Source of the DNA: an uncultured Pseudomonas sp.
GTDB lineage: Bacteria; Pseudomonadota; Gammaproteobacteria; Pseudomonadales; Pseudomonadaceae
Assembly: GCF_913777995.1 (NCBI RefSeq)
Contig: NZ_CAJYVE010000031.1
Span: 62,001-126,000 of the forward strand
Direction: 5' to 3'
DNA length: 64,000 nt
Made by a program: the position numbers and the translations under genes. Positions 25,864 through 34,081 of the stretch are shown here, piece after piece (position 1 is the first letter of the stretch; every line of letters begins with the position of its first letter). The notes under the pieces were generated by a model that saw only the letters and a list, made by a program, of their open reading frames with translations, had not been told where the DNA came from and made no database searches.

Positions 25864-26175
25864 CTAGAAGGGCACACGCCCCAGCAGCATGTCGCGGAAC
25901 ATCATGAAGTCGCCCAGCAGGCTGTAGAAGGGATGCTGGAAGGTCGCCGGGCGATTCTTTTCAAAGATGAAGTGGCCGATCCAGGCGAAGCCATAACCGG
26001 CCAGCGGGACCAGCCACAGCAGCCACCAGCGGCCACTGCCGATGCCGAATGCCAACAGGAAGATCACCAGGCTGGTGCCCACGAAGTGCAGGCGTCGGCA
26101 GGTGCTGTTGAGGTGCTCCTGCAAATAGAAGGGATAGAACTGGGCAAAGCTTGAGAATTGCCTGACCTGTTCCAT
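25864..26175 (-). CDS. DUF962 / Mpo1-like membrane protein
   Basis: 103-aa protein with two central membrane segments (LVIFLLAFGIG..., WWLLWLVPLAGYGFAWIGHFIFEKNRPATF). The motifs FYPFYLQEH at the start and GHFIFEKNRPATFQHPFYSLLGDF are diagnostic of DUF962. The yeast relative Mpo1 is a dioxygenase acting on 2-hydroxy fatty acids and uses conserved histidines, of which H20, H30, H67 and the one in FQHP are present here. The bacterial function has not been established. It lies 61 bp downstream of trkH in the same direction. Confidence 0.88.
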   Translation of the reverse strand: MEQVRQFSSFAQFYPFYLQEHLNSTCRRLHFVGTSLVIFLLAFGIGSGRWWLLWLVPLAGYGFAWIGHFIFEKNRPATFQHPFYSLLGDFMMFRDMLLGRVPF

Positions 26176-26236
26176 GGGCTGCGTCCTCTATTGGGTCCAG
26201 TGCCGTGAGTCTAGCCCCATGCGCACCAGCTCGTCA

Positions 26237-27691
26237 TCAATGGCGCCAGAAGGCCGGGACGCAAAGCACCAGGATGGTGATGATCTCCAGGCGGCCGAGC
26301 AGCATGCCAGCCGAGAGAATCCACTTGGCGGCATCGGGCAGGCTGGCGAAGTTGCCCGCCGGACCAATGACCTCACCCAGCCCCGGGCCGACGCCGGACA
26401 CGGTACTGGCCGCGCCGGTCAGCGCAGTCATCCAGTCCAGGCCCAGCAGCGACAGCAGCAGGGCGATCACGCAAATGGTGATGGTGAAGAAGAACGAGAA
26501 GGTCAGGATCGATCGCACGATCTCGTCGTCCAGGCGATGGCCGTTGTACTTCTGCTTGATCACCGCCCGCGGGTGGATGAGCTGGTTGAGGCTGGCCTTG
26601 AGCAGGATGTAGGCGACCTGGAAGCGAAAGATCTTCACCCCGCCGGCGGTCGAGCCCGAGCAGCCGCCAATGAAGCCCAGGTAGAAGAACAGCATCAGCG
26701 AGAAATTGCCCCACAGGCTGTAGTCGCCCAGGGCGAAGCCCGTGGTGGTGATCACCGAGGTCACGTTCAGCGCGACGTGGCGCAAGGCGTCCAGCCAGGG
26801 CAGGTCGGTGGTCAGGCCGTACCACAGGGTCATCAGCGCCCAGGTGACCAGCAGCAGGCCGATCAGCCCCTGCACCTGCTCATCGCGAATCAGTGCCTTA
26901 CGGTGGCCACGCAGGGTGGCCACGTACAGGGTGAAGGGCAGGCTGCCAAGGATCATCACCACGATGGCCACCCAGTGCACCGCCGGTTGTGGCCACTTGG
27001 CCAGCGACAGGTCTGAGGTGGAAAAACCGCCGGTGGAGATCGCCGACATCGCATGGTTGATGGCGTCGAACAGGCTCATGCCCGCCCACCAGAAGCCCAG
27101 GGTGCCCAGCACGGTGAAGCCGACGTAGGCGAGGATGATGTACTTGGCCACCATGTGCGAGCGCGGCATGACTTTTTCCGAGCGGTCCGAGGACTCGGTC
27201 TGGAACAGGCGCATGCCGCCGATACGCAGCAGCGGCAGGATCGCCACCGCCATGCCGATGAAGCCGATACCGCCCAGCCAGTGCAGCATGGAACGCCAGA
27301 TCAGGATGCCCGGCGACATGTCGTCCAGATGATTGAGCACTGTCGAGCCGGTGGCGGTGATCCCCGACATGCTCTCGAAGAACGAGTCGGTGTAGCTGAT
27401 GTGCTGGGTCAACAGAAAGGGCAGGGCCGCGAAGACGCACACCACGATCCAGCTCGACACGGTGAGCATGTACATGTCCCGAGGGCGCAGGTGTACGTGT
27501 TCGGGGCGGCCGGGAATCACCAGCGCCAGGCCGGCGATGAAAGTGATGGCACTGGCCCAGAGGAACGAGCGCAGGTCGTCGAGACGGTCGTAGATCACCA
27601 GGGTGAGCATGGGCACAACCATGGCGACCGCCAGGGTGATCAGGAAGATGCCGATGATGAAACCGATGATGCGAAGGGTCGGCAACGCCAT
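26237..27691 (-). CDS. trkH: Trk-type potassium uptake protein TrkH
   Basis: Potassium-translocating subunit of the Trk system (484 aa), an inner-membrane protein with four M1-P-M2 repeats. Selectivity-loop segments are recognisable: SGITATGSTVLNHLDD, MSAISTGGFSTSDLSL, VTTTGFALGDYS-like (TSVITTTGFALGDY) and ASTVSGVGPGLGEVIGP, each with the conserved glycine. TrkH works with the cytoplasmic regulator TrkA, which is not in the window. Length is standard. Confidence 0.95.
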   Translation of the reverse strand: MALPTLRIIGFIIGIFLITLAVAMVVPMLTLVIYDRLDDLRSFLWASAITFIAGLALVIPGRPEHVHLRPRDMYMLTVSSWIVVCVFAALPFLLTQHISYTDSFFESMSGITATGSTVLNHLDDMSPGILIWRSMLHWLGGIGFIGMAVAILPLLRIGGMRLFQTESSDRSEKVMPRSHMVAKYIILAYVGFTVLGTLGFWWAGMSLFDAINHAMSAISTGGFSTSDLSLAKWPQPAVHWVAIVVMILGSLPFTLYVATLRGHRKALIRDEQVQGLIGLLLVTWALMTLWYGLTTDLPWLDALRHVALNVTSVITTTGFALGDYSLWGNFSLMLFFYLGFIGGCSGSTAGGVKIFRFQVAYILLKASLNQLIHPRAVIKQKYNGHRLDDEIVRSILTFSFFFTITICVIALLLSLLGLDWMTALTGAASTVSGVGPGLGEVIGPAGNFASLPDAAKWILSAGMLLGRLEIITILVLCVPAFWRH

Positions 27692-27836
27692 GAAACTGCT
27701 CTGACTGCTGGAAAAGAGGCGCCATTCTACCCGCGTCGCCTGCCAAGTAAACCGCCTGCCCGTCGCGTGCCTGGCACTCGATTGCCCGGCGCACAGCCCC
27801 TACAATGCCCGACCATCGTTCAAGGAGATTCACCCC

Positions 27837-28397
27837 ATGCAGGCACTCGATGTATTGCTCAATCGCGTTTCGGTTCCGCGGCTGGTCGAACCGGCCCCGG
27901 ACGCCGCGCAGCGGGAAATCCTCTTTGGCGCGGCGCTGCGCGCCCCTGACCACGGCCTGCTCAAGCCCTATCGTTTCCTCTGCGTCGAGGGCGCGGCTCG
28001 CGAACGCATGGGCGATCTGCTGGCCGAGGCCTTGCTGCTGCAAGGCGGCAGCCCGACCGAACAGCAGCTCGACAAGGCGCGCCTGGGGCCGCTGCGCGCG
28101 CCGCTGGTGGTGGTGGTCATCGCGCGCTTGCAGGATCACCCCAAGGTGCCGCGCTCCGAACAGCGGCTCACCGCTGGCTGCGCTGCCCACGGCATTCTGC
28201 TGGCCGCCTACGCCCTCGGCCTGGGCGGTGTGTGGCGCACCGGCGAACTGTCGTTTTCGCCCCATGTGGCCAAAGGCCTGGGGCTGTCGGACGACGAAGA
28301 GGTGCTGGGCTTCCTCTACCTGGGCACCCCGCAGAACCCGCCGCGTGTCGCCGCCAAGGAAGACACCGCTACCTTCGTCAGTGCCTGGCAGGGCTGA
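27837..28397 (+). CDS. Nitroreductase family protein (YdjA-like)
   Basis: 186-aa FMN-dependent oxidoreductase of the minimal YdjA subgroup. Features are the N-terminal ALRAPDHGLLKPYRFL (FMN phosphate contact, equivalent to RRSxRxF/APDHG), EQRLTAGCAAHGILLAAYALGLGGVWRTG and the C-terminal LGFLYLGTP. AAGGAG lies 9 nt upstream of the ATG. It probably works as a dimer reducing nitro or quinone compounds with NAD(P)H; the true substrate is unknown. It is divergent from trkH and convergent with the sensor kinase gene, 6 bp apart. Confidence 0.88.
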   Translation: MQALDVLLNRVSVPRLVEPAPDAAQREILFGAALRAPDHGLLKPYRFLCVEGAARERMGDLLAEALLLQGGSPTEQQLDKARLGPLRAPLVVVVIARLQDHPKVPRSEQRLTAGCAAHGILLAAYALGLGGVWRTGELSFSPHVAKGLGLSDDEEVLGFLYLGTPQNPPRVAAKEDTATFVSAWQG

Positions 28398-28403
28398 GGC
28401 GAC

Positions 28404-29741
28404 TCAGAGGCTGGCAGTGATCGGCTCTGGCGGCAGCTCCAGCACCGCCAGAAAGCCGCCTTCGGGGTGATTGGCCAGGGTCAGGCTGCCGCCGTGGCGT
28501 TCGGCGGCGCGGCGGGCGATGGCCAACCCCAGGCCATGTCCGGCGCTGGCCTGGCCAGGTGCGCGGAAGAAGGGCTCGCCCAGTTGCACGAGATGTTCGC
28601 TGGCCGCCCCAGGGCCGTGGTCGCGGACACTGATACGGATGCGCCCGTCACGGCGACTGGCATGCAGCTCCACGGCACGATCGGCCGGGCTGAAGCGCCG
28701 CGCGTTACGCAGCAGGTTATCCACCGCCCGCTCGATCATGTCGGGCCAGCCCTCGACGCTCAGCGGCGCCTGCACCTGCAGGTCGATCGGCGGTGGCAGA
28801 CCATCGAGCAGCGCGTCGTTGCTGACCCGCTGCAGCAGTGCCTGCAGGTCGACCGGTTCGGCCTTGGCCATGTCGGCGTCGAGGCGCGCCAGGGTAAGGA
28901 TTTCGCTGATCAGCGCCTCCAGGCGGTCGCATTCGCGGTCCAGGCGTGGCCAGAGCTTTTCGCGTTCTTCGGGAGAGGCACGGCCGGCCAGGGCCAGGGC
29001 GATGCGCAGGCGCGCCAGCGGTGAGCGCAGTTCATGGGACACGTCACGCAACAGCTGGCGCTGGCTGGCGATCAGGCTTTGCAGGCGCGCGCCCATACGG
29101 TTGAAGTCGGTGGCCAGCACGCCGAATTCGTCGCGGCGGTTGGCCAGCTGCGCCAGGCTGTGCTGCTGGTAGCTGGTCTGCCCCAGGTCGTACACGGCAC
29201 TGCGCAGGCGGCTCAGCGGGCGGGTGATGGACAGGGTGACCAGCAGGCTGAACAGGGTCAGGACCACCAGCGCGATGAGCAGTGCACTGATGGGCCAGAC
29301 CAGGCTCTGACGGTGCCACTGGTCCAGCTCCGGGTGCGGAATGCGGTAGATCAGCAGGTAGGTCTCACCGCTGTTCGGGCTGGTGTATTCAGTGGTCAGG
29401 CGGCGCCAGGGCAACTGCTGCGGGTCGTCCTTCTGGCGGGCTTCGAAGGCGGCGGCACGCGGCGGGAAGGTGCCGGGTATGACCGGCTCGCCGCTGCTGT
29501 TGAGCACCTGCACATCGATGCGGTGGCGACGCTTGAGCTTTTCCAGGAAGTCCTGCGCCGCGCCTGGGCCTTCTTCTTCGAAATGCGTGGCCCAGCGCTT
29601 GGGCAGCTCGTTGAGTACCGGATGGCGGCTGAGGATCCAGGCATCCTGGTTAAGCATGTGGCCGACCAGGATCGACAGGCCTGCCACCAGGGCGATGGCC
29701 AGCCAGAAACTGGCCAGGATTCGCCAGAACAATGAGCGCAC
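28404..29741 (-). CDS. cpxA: CpxA-like envelope-stress sensor histidine kinase
   Basis: 445-aa membrane kinase. TM1 is at about 8-28, a periplasmic sensor region at 29-150, TM2 at about 152-174, then HAMP (SITRPLSRLRSAV...). The dimerisation domain has phosphoacceptor His236 in RDVSHELRSPLARLR. The ATPase domain has the N-box AVDNLLRNARRFSP, the G1 box DHGPGA and the G2 box GHGLGLAIARR. All catalytic boxes are present. With the Spy/CpxP-like gene 84 bp upstream and a CpxR-like regulator before that, the locus matches the Pseudomonas CpxRS arrangement (PA3204-PA3206 in PAO1, from memory). The symbol is by homology and position. Confidence 0.85.
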   Translation of the reverse strand: MRSLFWRILASFWLAIALVAGLSILVGHMLNQDAWILSRHPVLNELPKRWATHFEEEGPGAAQDFLEKLKRRHRIDVQVLNSSGEPVIPGTFPPRAAAFEARQKDDPQQLPWRRLTTEYTSPNSGETYLLIYRIPHPELDQWHRQSLVWPISALLIALVVLTLFSLLVTLSITRPLSRLRSAVYDLGQTSYQQHSLAQLANRRDEFGVLATDFNRMGARLQSLIASQRQLLRDVSHELRSPLARLRIALALAGRASPEEREKLWPRLDRECDRLEALISEILTLARLDADMAKAEPVDLQALLQRVSNDALLDGLPPPIDLQVQAPLSVEGWPDMIERAVDNLLRNARRFSPADRAVELHASRRDGRIRISVRDHGPGAASEHLVQLGEPFFRAPGQASAGHGLGLAIARRAAERHGGSLTLANHPEGGFLAVLELPPEPITASL

Positions 29742-29825
29742 GGAGCAACCTCTTTCTAACAGGAAAACCCGACATGCGCGGCATGTCGGGTCGGGATGGA
29801 GCGAAGGTTACGCGAGAAGCCTGGG

Positions 29826-30272
29826 TTATTGCGCCTTTTTGGCCTTTTCGGCTTTCCAGGCCTGGAACTCTGCCCACTCGGCACGGCGCTCGTCACGTTT
29901 TTGCTTCTCGACGTCGAAGGCCTTCTGCTGCTCGGGGGTGAGCAAGGCGCGAATGGCGTTATCGGTCTTGTCGCGGCTGGCCTGCAGCTCGGCGTCCATG
30001 GCCTTCTGCTCAGGGGCAGGCAGCTTGGCGAGGAAGCGCTGGTTGATCTCGCGGCGCTCGTGAGCCTGTTCACCCATCAGCCGCCCGACTTGCATGCGCT
30101 GCTCGCGGGTCAGGTCCAGGTAGGCGAGAGGACCGCGTGGCTTGCCGGGGCCGAAGTCCTGGTGCATGCGTGGGCCGGCGTCAGGGCCGTCGATGGGCGG
30201 TACGGGGGGCGCGGCCATGGTCACGGTGGGCAGGGCTGCTGCGAACATCAGGGCGATCAGGGTCTTGCGCAT
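29826..30272 (-). CDS. Spy/CpxP-family periplasmic protein
   Basis: 148-aa periplasmic chaperone/stress-sensor-type protein. There is a signal peptide (MRKTLIALMFAAALPTVTMA), then a helical body with two LTxxQ repeats (LTREQRMQVGRLM and LTPEQQKAFDVEK), the defining motif of the Spy/CpxP family. Start 30272 has GGAG 7 nt upstream and begins the signal peptide; a start 21 bases earlier is less likely. In E. coli CpxP inhibits CpxA and Spy is a folding chaperone; which role this one has is not clear. A CpxR-box-like repeat is about 85 bp upstream. Confidence 0.88.
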   Translation of the reverse strand: MRKTLIALMFAAALPTVTMAAPPVPPIDGPDAGPRMHQDFGPGKPRGPLAYLDLTREQRMQVGRLMGEQAHERREINQRFLAKLPAPEQKAMDAELQASRDKTDNAIRALLTPEQQKAFDVEKQKRDERRAEWAEFQAWKAEKAKKAQ

Positions 30273-30355
30273 GGTGTCTCTCCTGGTTTCCATTGCGGCT
30301 CGTGGCCGTTGGTGGACAGTCTAGGGAGAGCAAGGTCAAGCGCGGTCAGGGGTGG

Positions 30356-30371
30356 GTAAAGCCTTTGTAAA
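30356..30371 (+). promoter_or_regulatory. Candidate CpxR box upstream of the Spy/CpxP gene
   Basis: The sequence GTAAA-GCCTTT-GTAAA forms a direct repeat with an 11-bp period. The E. coli CpxR recognition pattern is GTAAA-N(4-8)-GTAAA, so both half-sites match exactly. It lies 84 bp upstream of the Spy/CpxP start and just downstream of the cpxR-like gene. The repeat is written on the plus strand, opposite to the target gene, which is allowed for CpxR sites. Autoregulation of the spy-cpxA part by CpxR is inferred. Confidence 0.6.
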
Positions 30372-30409
30372 GGGACGCCGCCGCGAAGCTGGCATTCGCG
30401 GCGGCGCCC
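30372..30409 (-). terminator. Strong hairpin after the cpxR-like gene
   Basis: A 12-bp perfect stem (CGCCGCCGCGAA / TTCGCGGCGGCG, loop GCTGGCA) with three more G-C pairs outside a bulge. It starts 5 bp after the cpxR stop on the minus strand. The tail is CCCTTTAC, with only a short T stretch, so it may be a partial terminator that separates cpxR from spy-cpxA expression rather than a full stop. Confidence 0.5.
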
Positions 30410-30413
30410 TGGC

Positions 30414-31091
30414 TCACGGGCTGTAGTAGTAGCCGCGGCTGCGCAGCGCGACGATACGCGGCCTGCCGTCGGCATGCGGGCCTATTTTCTTGCGCAGGTT
30501 GCTGACGTGCATGTCCAGGCTGCGGTCGTAGAGGGTCAGCTTGCGGCCCAGCGCCAGCTGGGCCAGTTCCTGTTTGTCCAGCGGCTCGCCGGGCTGGCGC
30601 AGCAGCGCTTCGAGCAGGCGACTTTCGGAGACGGTGAGGGTGGTTTCCTTTTCATCGATACTGACCACGCCGCGCACCGGGCTGAAGCTCAGGTCGCCCA
30701 GCTCCAGCTGGCTCGGGGCGCTGACCGGGTGGCTGCGGCGCAGTACGGCGCGCAGGCGGGCGGTGAGTTCGCGGGGGTCGCAAGGTTTGGCCAGGTAGTC
30801 GTCGGCGCCCAGCTCCAGGCCAAGAATGCGGTCAAGCGGCTCGCCCCTGGCCGAGAGCATCAGCACCGGCAGTTCGGCATGCTCCGTGCGCAGTTGCTTG
30901 AGCAGTTCCAGGCCGCTGCCGTCGGGCAGCATCACATCCAGCACCACGGCTGCCGGGGCGTTCTGCGCCAGCGCATTGCGCGCGCTTTGCCCGTCGTGGC
31001 AGGCGCGTACCTGAAACCCTTCCTGCGACAGCCAGCTGCCCAGCAGCTCGCAGAGTTCCTGGTCATCATCAATCAGTAACAGCTCGCTCAT
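30414..31091 (-). CDS. cpxR: CpxR-like OmpR-family response regulator
   Basis: 225-aa response regulator. The receiver has D8/D9, phosphoacceptor D52 (VVLDVMLPDGSG) and K102. The C-terminal winged helix (about 130-225) shows the OmpR/PhoB pattern with LTVSESRLLEALLRQPGEPLDK and RSLDMHVSNLRKKIG, and a terminal RGYYYSP. Its kinase is very probably the CpxA-like protein two genes downstream. Candidate DNA targets are the spy gene (GTAAA repeat) and envelope-stress genes. Symbol by homology and context. Confidence 0.87.
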   Translation of the reverse strand: MSELLLIDDDQELCELLGSWLSQEGFQVRACHDGQSARNALAQNAPAAVVLDVMLPDGSGLELLKQLRTEHAELPVLMLSARGEPLDRILGLELGADDYLAKPCDPRELTARLRAVLRRSHPVSAPSQLELGDLSFSPVRGVVSIDEKETTLTVSESRLLEALLRQPGEPLDKQELAQLALGRKLTLYDRSLDMHVSNLRKKIGPHADGRPRIVALRSRGYYYSP

Positions 31092-31098
31092 GACTCAC

Positions 31099-31515
31099 TC
31101 AATTCAGCCAGTGACGACGTTGTTTGCGCCAGCCGCCGGCCAGCATGCCGAGCAGCAGCGCGATCAGGGTAAGGCTGCCGCCGACGGCGAACCACTGCTG
31201 GGGTTCGCTCAGCACAGGCGGCGGTATGGCGGCCTGGGCTTCGCGCAGTTGCAGCCGCAAGCGCTGGTTTTCCTGGCGCAGGCGCGCCACCTGGGTGGTT
31301 TCCCGCTCGCCGGCGGCCGCTTCGAGCTGCTGGATGCGTTCGGCGTGTTCGCGTTCCCGGCTTTCCAGGCGTTGCCTGAGCTGGGTCAGCTCGGCTTGTA
31401 CCGGATCAGGCGAAGCCACCGCTTGCGAGGCGGCCCCGGCATCCTGTTGCACCTCTTCGGCCTGGGCCATCGGGCCGCATGCCAGCCATACCGCCAGCCA
31501 CCATCCTGAACGCAT
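31099..31515 (-). CDS. Exported coiled-coil protein with C-terminal membrane helix
   Basis: 138 aa, no family recognised with confidence. There is a signal peptide (MRSGWWLAVWLACGPMAQA), then a charged coiled coil at about residues 40-95 (LTQLRQRLESREREHAERIQ, then ARLRQENQRLRLQLREAQ), and one membrane helix near 108-126 followed by a basic tail (GGWRKQRRHW). This is the layout of the C-terminal half of the YgiM/TIGR04211 SH3-coiled-coil proteins, but the SH3 domain is missing. It ends 7 bp before the cpxR-like gene on the same strand, so it may belong to the Cpx operon and act in the envelope; that is inference. Confidence 0.75.
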   Translation of the reverse strand: MRSGWWLAVWLACGPMAQAEEVQQDAGAASQAVASPDPVQAELTQLRQRLESREREHAERIQQLEAAAGERETTQVARLRQENQRLRLQLREAQAAIPPPVLSEPQQWFAVGGSLTLIALLLGMLAGGWRKQRRHWLN

Positions 31516-31613
31516 TCGTCATCCCCTGATCGTCAGTTCGCTGCACCAACAGTGTCGGCAGCGAACCCGCAATGATGAGGGAGGCGATGCGCCAGTAGTG
31601 ACTGGCGCGTGGC

Positions 31614-31913
31614 TCAGGGCAGGACCTGGCGGAATGGCTTGACCACCACATTGGCATAGACACCGGCGGCCACGAAAGGATCGGCCTTGGCCCAGGTTTC
31701 GGCGGCGGCCAGTGAATCGAACTCAGCCACGATCAGGCTGCCGCTGAAGCCGGCCGGACCCGGGTCGTTGCTGTCGATGGCCGGGTGCGGGCCGGCCAGT
31801 ACCAGGCGGCCGGCATCCTTGAGGGCATTGAGGCGCTCGAGGTGCGCCGGGCGCACGCTCAGGCGCTTTTCCAGGGAGTCCGGGGTGTCGGTCGCGATGA
31901 TGGCGTAGAGCAT
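31614..31913 (-). CDS. yciI: YciI family protein
   Basis: 99-aa ferredoxin-like-fold protein of the YciI family ([48 protein letters not shown], then a PFVAAGVY motif and VKPFRQV). The conserved His/Asp pair typical of the family (RPAHLERL and DPFVAAG) is present. A role in small-molecule metabolism has been suggested from the fold, but no reaction is established for this member. The gene starts 1 bp after the yciB stop on the same strand, so the two are co-transcribed. Confidence 0.9.
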   Translation of the reverse strand: MLYAIIATDTPDSLEKRLSVRPAHLERLNALKDAGRLVLAGPHPAIDSNDPGPAGFSGSLIVAEFDSLAAAETWAKADPFVAAGVYANVVVKPFRQVLP

Positions 31914-31914
31914 G

Positions 31915-32508
31915 TCAGTCCTTGGTCTTGGTCGTGGAAGAGGCGTCGCTCAGGTAGCGCGCCAGGTAAAGGCCCTGGCCTACCAGGAACAGCAGGGTCA
32001 TGGCCAGGCTGCCGAAGACCTTGAAGTCGACCCAGAAGTCTTGATAGGTGAAGGCTACATAGAGATTGGCGGCACCGCTGAAGATGAAGAAGACGATCCA
32101 GGCGATGTTCAAACGTACCCATACCGGCTGCGGCAGGGTCAGGGCGTGGCCCATGACGCGCTGCACCAGTGGCTTGTCGCCGATGAAATGGCTGCCGAGA
32201 AAGGCCAGGGCGAACAGCCAGTTGACCACCGGCGCCTTCCACTTCAGGAAGGTCTCACTGTGGAAGGCCAGGGTCAGGCTGCCGAATACCAGACAGGCAC
32301 CGAGGGTCAGCCACTGGCTCTTTTCCAGCATGCGCTGCTTCAGGTAGAGGATGCCGTAGACCACCACGGAGCTGATGATCAGCACCGCCGTGGCACTGAA
32401 GATGCCCCCCAGCGTCACTTCGTGACCCAGGAGTTCGACGGCGCGAGGTTCGGTTTTATAGACGATGAAGAACAGCAGCAGCGGAATGAAATCGATGAAT
32501 TGTTTCAC
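31915..32508 (-). CDS. yciB: Inner membrane septation-associated protein YciB (IspZ/IspA type)
   Basis: 197-aa inner-membrane protein with five helices. The family N-terminus [17 protein letters not shown] marks the GTG at 32508 as the start; the frame is open 39 bases further to a TTG but that part is not conserved. Other family segments are [14 protein letters not shown] and the C-terminal [14 protein letters not shown]. YciB is implicated in cell envelope integrity and septation in enterobacteria. It is divergent from the PHP exonuclease gene. Confidence 0.9.
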   Translation of the reverse strand: MKQFIDFIPLLLFFIVYKTEPRAVELLGHEVTLGGIFSATAVLIISSVVVYGILYLKQRMLEKSQWLTLGACLVFGSLTLAFHSETFLKWKAPVVNWLFALAFLGSHFIGDKPLVQRVMGHALTLPQPVWVRLNIAWIVFFIFSGAANLYVAFTYQDFWVDFKVFGSLAMTLLFLVGQGLYLARYLSDASSTTKTKD

Positions 32509-32573
32509 AATGGCAGCCAGAAGCGGGATGTGACGGCATAATAACAAACATCAATGACCGCGAAAGCTTTCCC

Positions 32574-33437
32574 ATGATTGTCGACCTGCACTGCCATAGC
32601 ACCGCTTCGGACGGCGCCCTAGCGCCCTCTGCGGTGGTCGCCAGGGCTCATGAAAACGGCGTGCGCGTCCTGGCCCTGACCGACCACGACACCCTCGAAG
32701 GGCTTCCTGAAGCCCGCGCCGCCGCCCAGGCACTGGGCATGCAACTGATCAACGGTGTGGAGTTGTCCTGCACCTGGGGCGGGGCGACCATCCACGTGCT
32801 GGGCTATGGCTTCGCCGCCGACGCGCCGGCGCTCAACGAGGCCATCGCCAGGCTGCATGAGGGCCGCTGGCTGCGCGCCGAGGAAATCAGCCGCAAGCTG
32901 GAACTAAAGGGCATGCCCGGGGCTCTTCAGGGAGCCAGGGCGGTGCAGCAGGCGTTGGGCGACAGCGGCAACGCTCCGGCCCGGCCGCATTTCGCGGACT
33001 TTCTGGTCAACGCCGGGTTCGTCAAGGACCGCAGCGAAGCCTTCCGCAAGTGGCTGGGCGCCGGCAAGCTGGGTGACGTCAAGCAGCACTGGCCGACCCT
33101 GGAAGACACCGTGGCCACCTTGCGGGCCTCGGGCGCCTGGGTGAGCCTGGCCCACCCCATGCACTATGATTTCACCCGCAGCAAGCGGCGTCGGCTGGTC
33201 GGCGAGTTCATCCAGGCCGGCGGCCATGCCATCGAGGCGGTCAACGGCATGCAGGCTGCCGAGCAGGTGGGCAGCCTGGCCATCCTGGCCCGGGAGTTCG
33301 GCCTGCTGGTGAGTGCCGGCAGTGACTTCCACGGCCCGGGCCACTGGTCGGAGATTGGCATTTACCGGCCACTGCCCGAAGACCTGCCATCGCTGTGTGA
33401 GCGTTTCAAACAAGAATCCAGCGTCGCTGCTGGCTGA
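32574..33437 (+). CDS. rnm: PHP-domain 5'-3' exoribonuclease / nucleotide phosphatase (RNase AM, YciV/TrpH type)
   Basis: 287-aa metal-dependent enzyme of the PHP family. Metal-ligand motifs are DLHCHSTASDG near the start, LALTDHDT, GVELSC, WVSLAHPMHY and SAGSDFHGPG near the C-terminus. E. coli YciV (RNase AM) trims 5' ends of rRNAs and dephosphorylates 3',5'-bisphosphates; this protein has the same length and motifs. It heads a plus-strand run PHP - yciO - scpA - scpB, with yciO 14 bp downstream. Gene symbol by homology. Confidence 0.87.
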   Translation: MIVDLHCHSTASDGALAPSAVVARAHENGVRVLALTDHDTLEGLPEARAAAQALGMQLINGVELSCTWGGATIHVLGYGFAADAPALNEAIARLHEGRWLRAEEISRKLELKGMPGALQGARAVQQALGDSGNAPARPHFADFLVNAGFVKDRSEAFRKWLGAGKLGDVKQHWPTLEDTVATLRASGAWVSLAHPMHYDFTRSKRRRLVGEFIQAGGHAIEAVNGMQAAEQVGSLAILAREFGLLVSAGSDFHGPGHWSEIGIYRPLPEDLPSLCERFKQESSVAAG

Positions 33438-33451
33438 TACAGGAAGTTACC

Positions 33452-34081
33452 GTGAGCCAATTCTTCCAGGTCCACCCGGAGAACCCGCAACCGCGCCTGA
33501 TCAAACAGGCCGTGGAGATCATCAAGGCCGGCGGGCTGGTGGTGTATCCGACCGACTCGTCCTATGCATTGGGCTGCCAGATCGGTGACAAGGGCGCCAT
33601 CGAGCGCATTCGCCGTCTGCGCCAGCTGGACGACAAGCACAACTTCACCCTGATGTGCTGCGATCTCTCGCAGCTGGGGCTGTTCGCCAAGGTCGATACC
33701 GGAGCCTTCCGTGCGCTCAAGTCGCACACCCCCGGCCCGTATACCTTCATCCTCAATGCCACCCGCGAAGTGCCGCGCCTGGTGCTGCATCCCAAGCGCC
33801 GCACCATCGGCCTGCGCGTGCCGGGGCACCCCATTGCCCAGGCGCTGCTGGCCCAGCTGGGCGAGCCGATGATGAGCGTCAGCCTGATCCTGCCCGGCGA
33901 TACCTTACCGCTCAGTGACCCGGAAGACATGCGCGAGCGCCTCGAGCGCCACGTCGATCTGATCATCGACGGCGGCATCGGGGGCGTTTCGGCCTCTACG
34001 GTGATCAACCTGGCCGAAGGCGAAGCGCAGATCGTCCGCGTCGGTTGTGGCGACCCGACGCCGTTCGCCGAGCCTGCCTGA
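33452..34081 (+). CDS. yciO: YciO family (Sua5/YrdC-related) protein
   Basis: 209-aa protein with the YrdC fold. Motifs are VVYPTDSSYALGCQI near the start, KHNFTLMCCDLSQL, TPGPYTFIL and RTIGLRVPGHPI. TsaC/Sua5 makes threonylcarbamoyl-AMP for the t6A tRNA modification. YciO is the paralog with much weaker activity, so it should not be taken as the main t6A enzyme. It begins with GTG (AGGAAG upstream) and its TGA overlaps the scpA ATG by one base (TGATG), so scpA is translated by coupling. Confidence 0.88.
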   Translation: MSQFFQVHPENPQPRLIKQAVEIIKAGGLVVYPTDSSYALGCQIGDKGAIERIRRLRQLDDKHNFTLMCCDLSQLGLFAKVDTGAFRALKSHTPGPYTFILNATREVPRLVLHPKRRTIGLRVPGHPIAQALLAQLGEPMMSVSLILPGDTLPLSDPEDMRERLERHVDLIIDGGIGGVSASTVINLAEGEAQIVRVGCGDPTPFAEPA

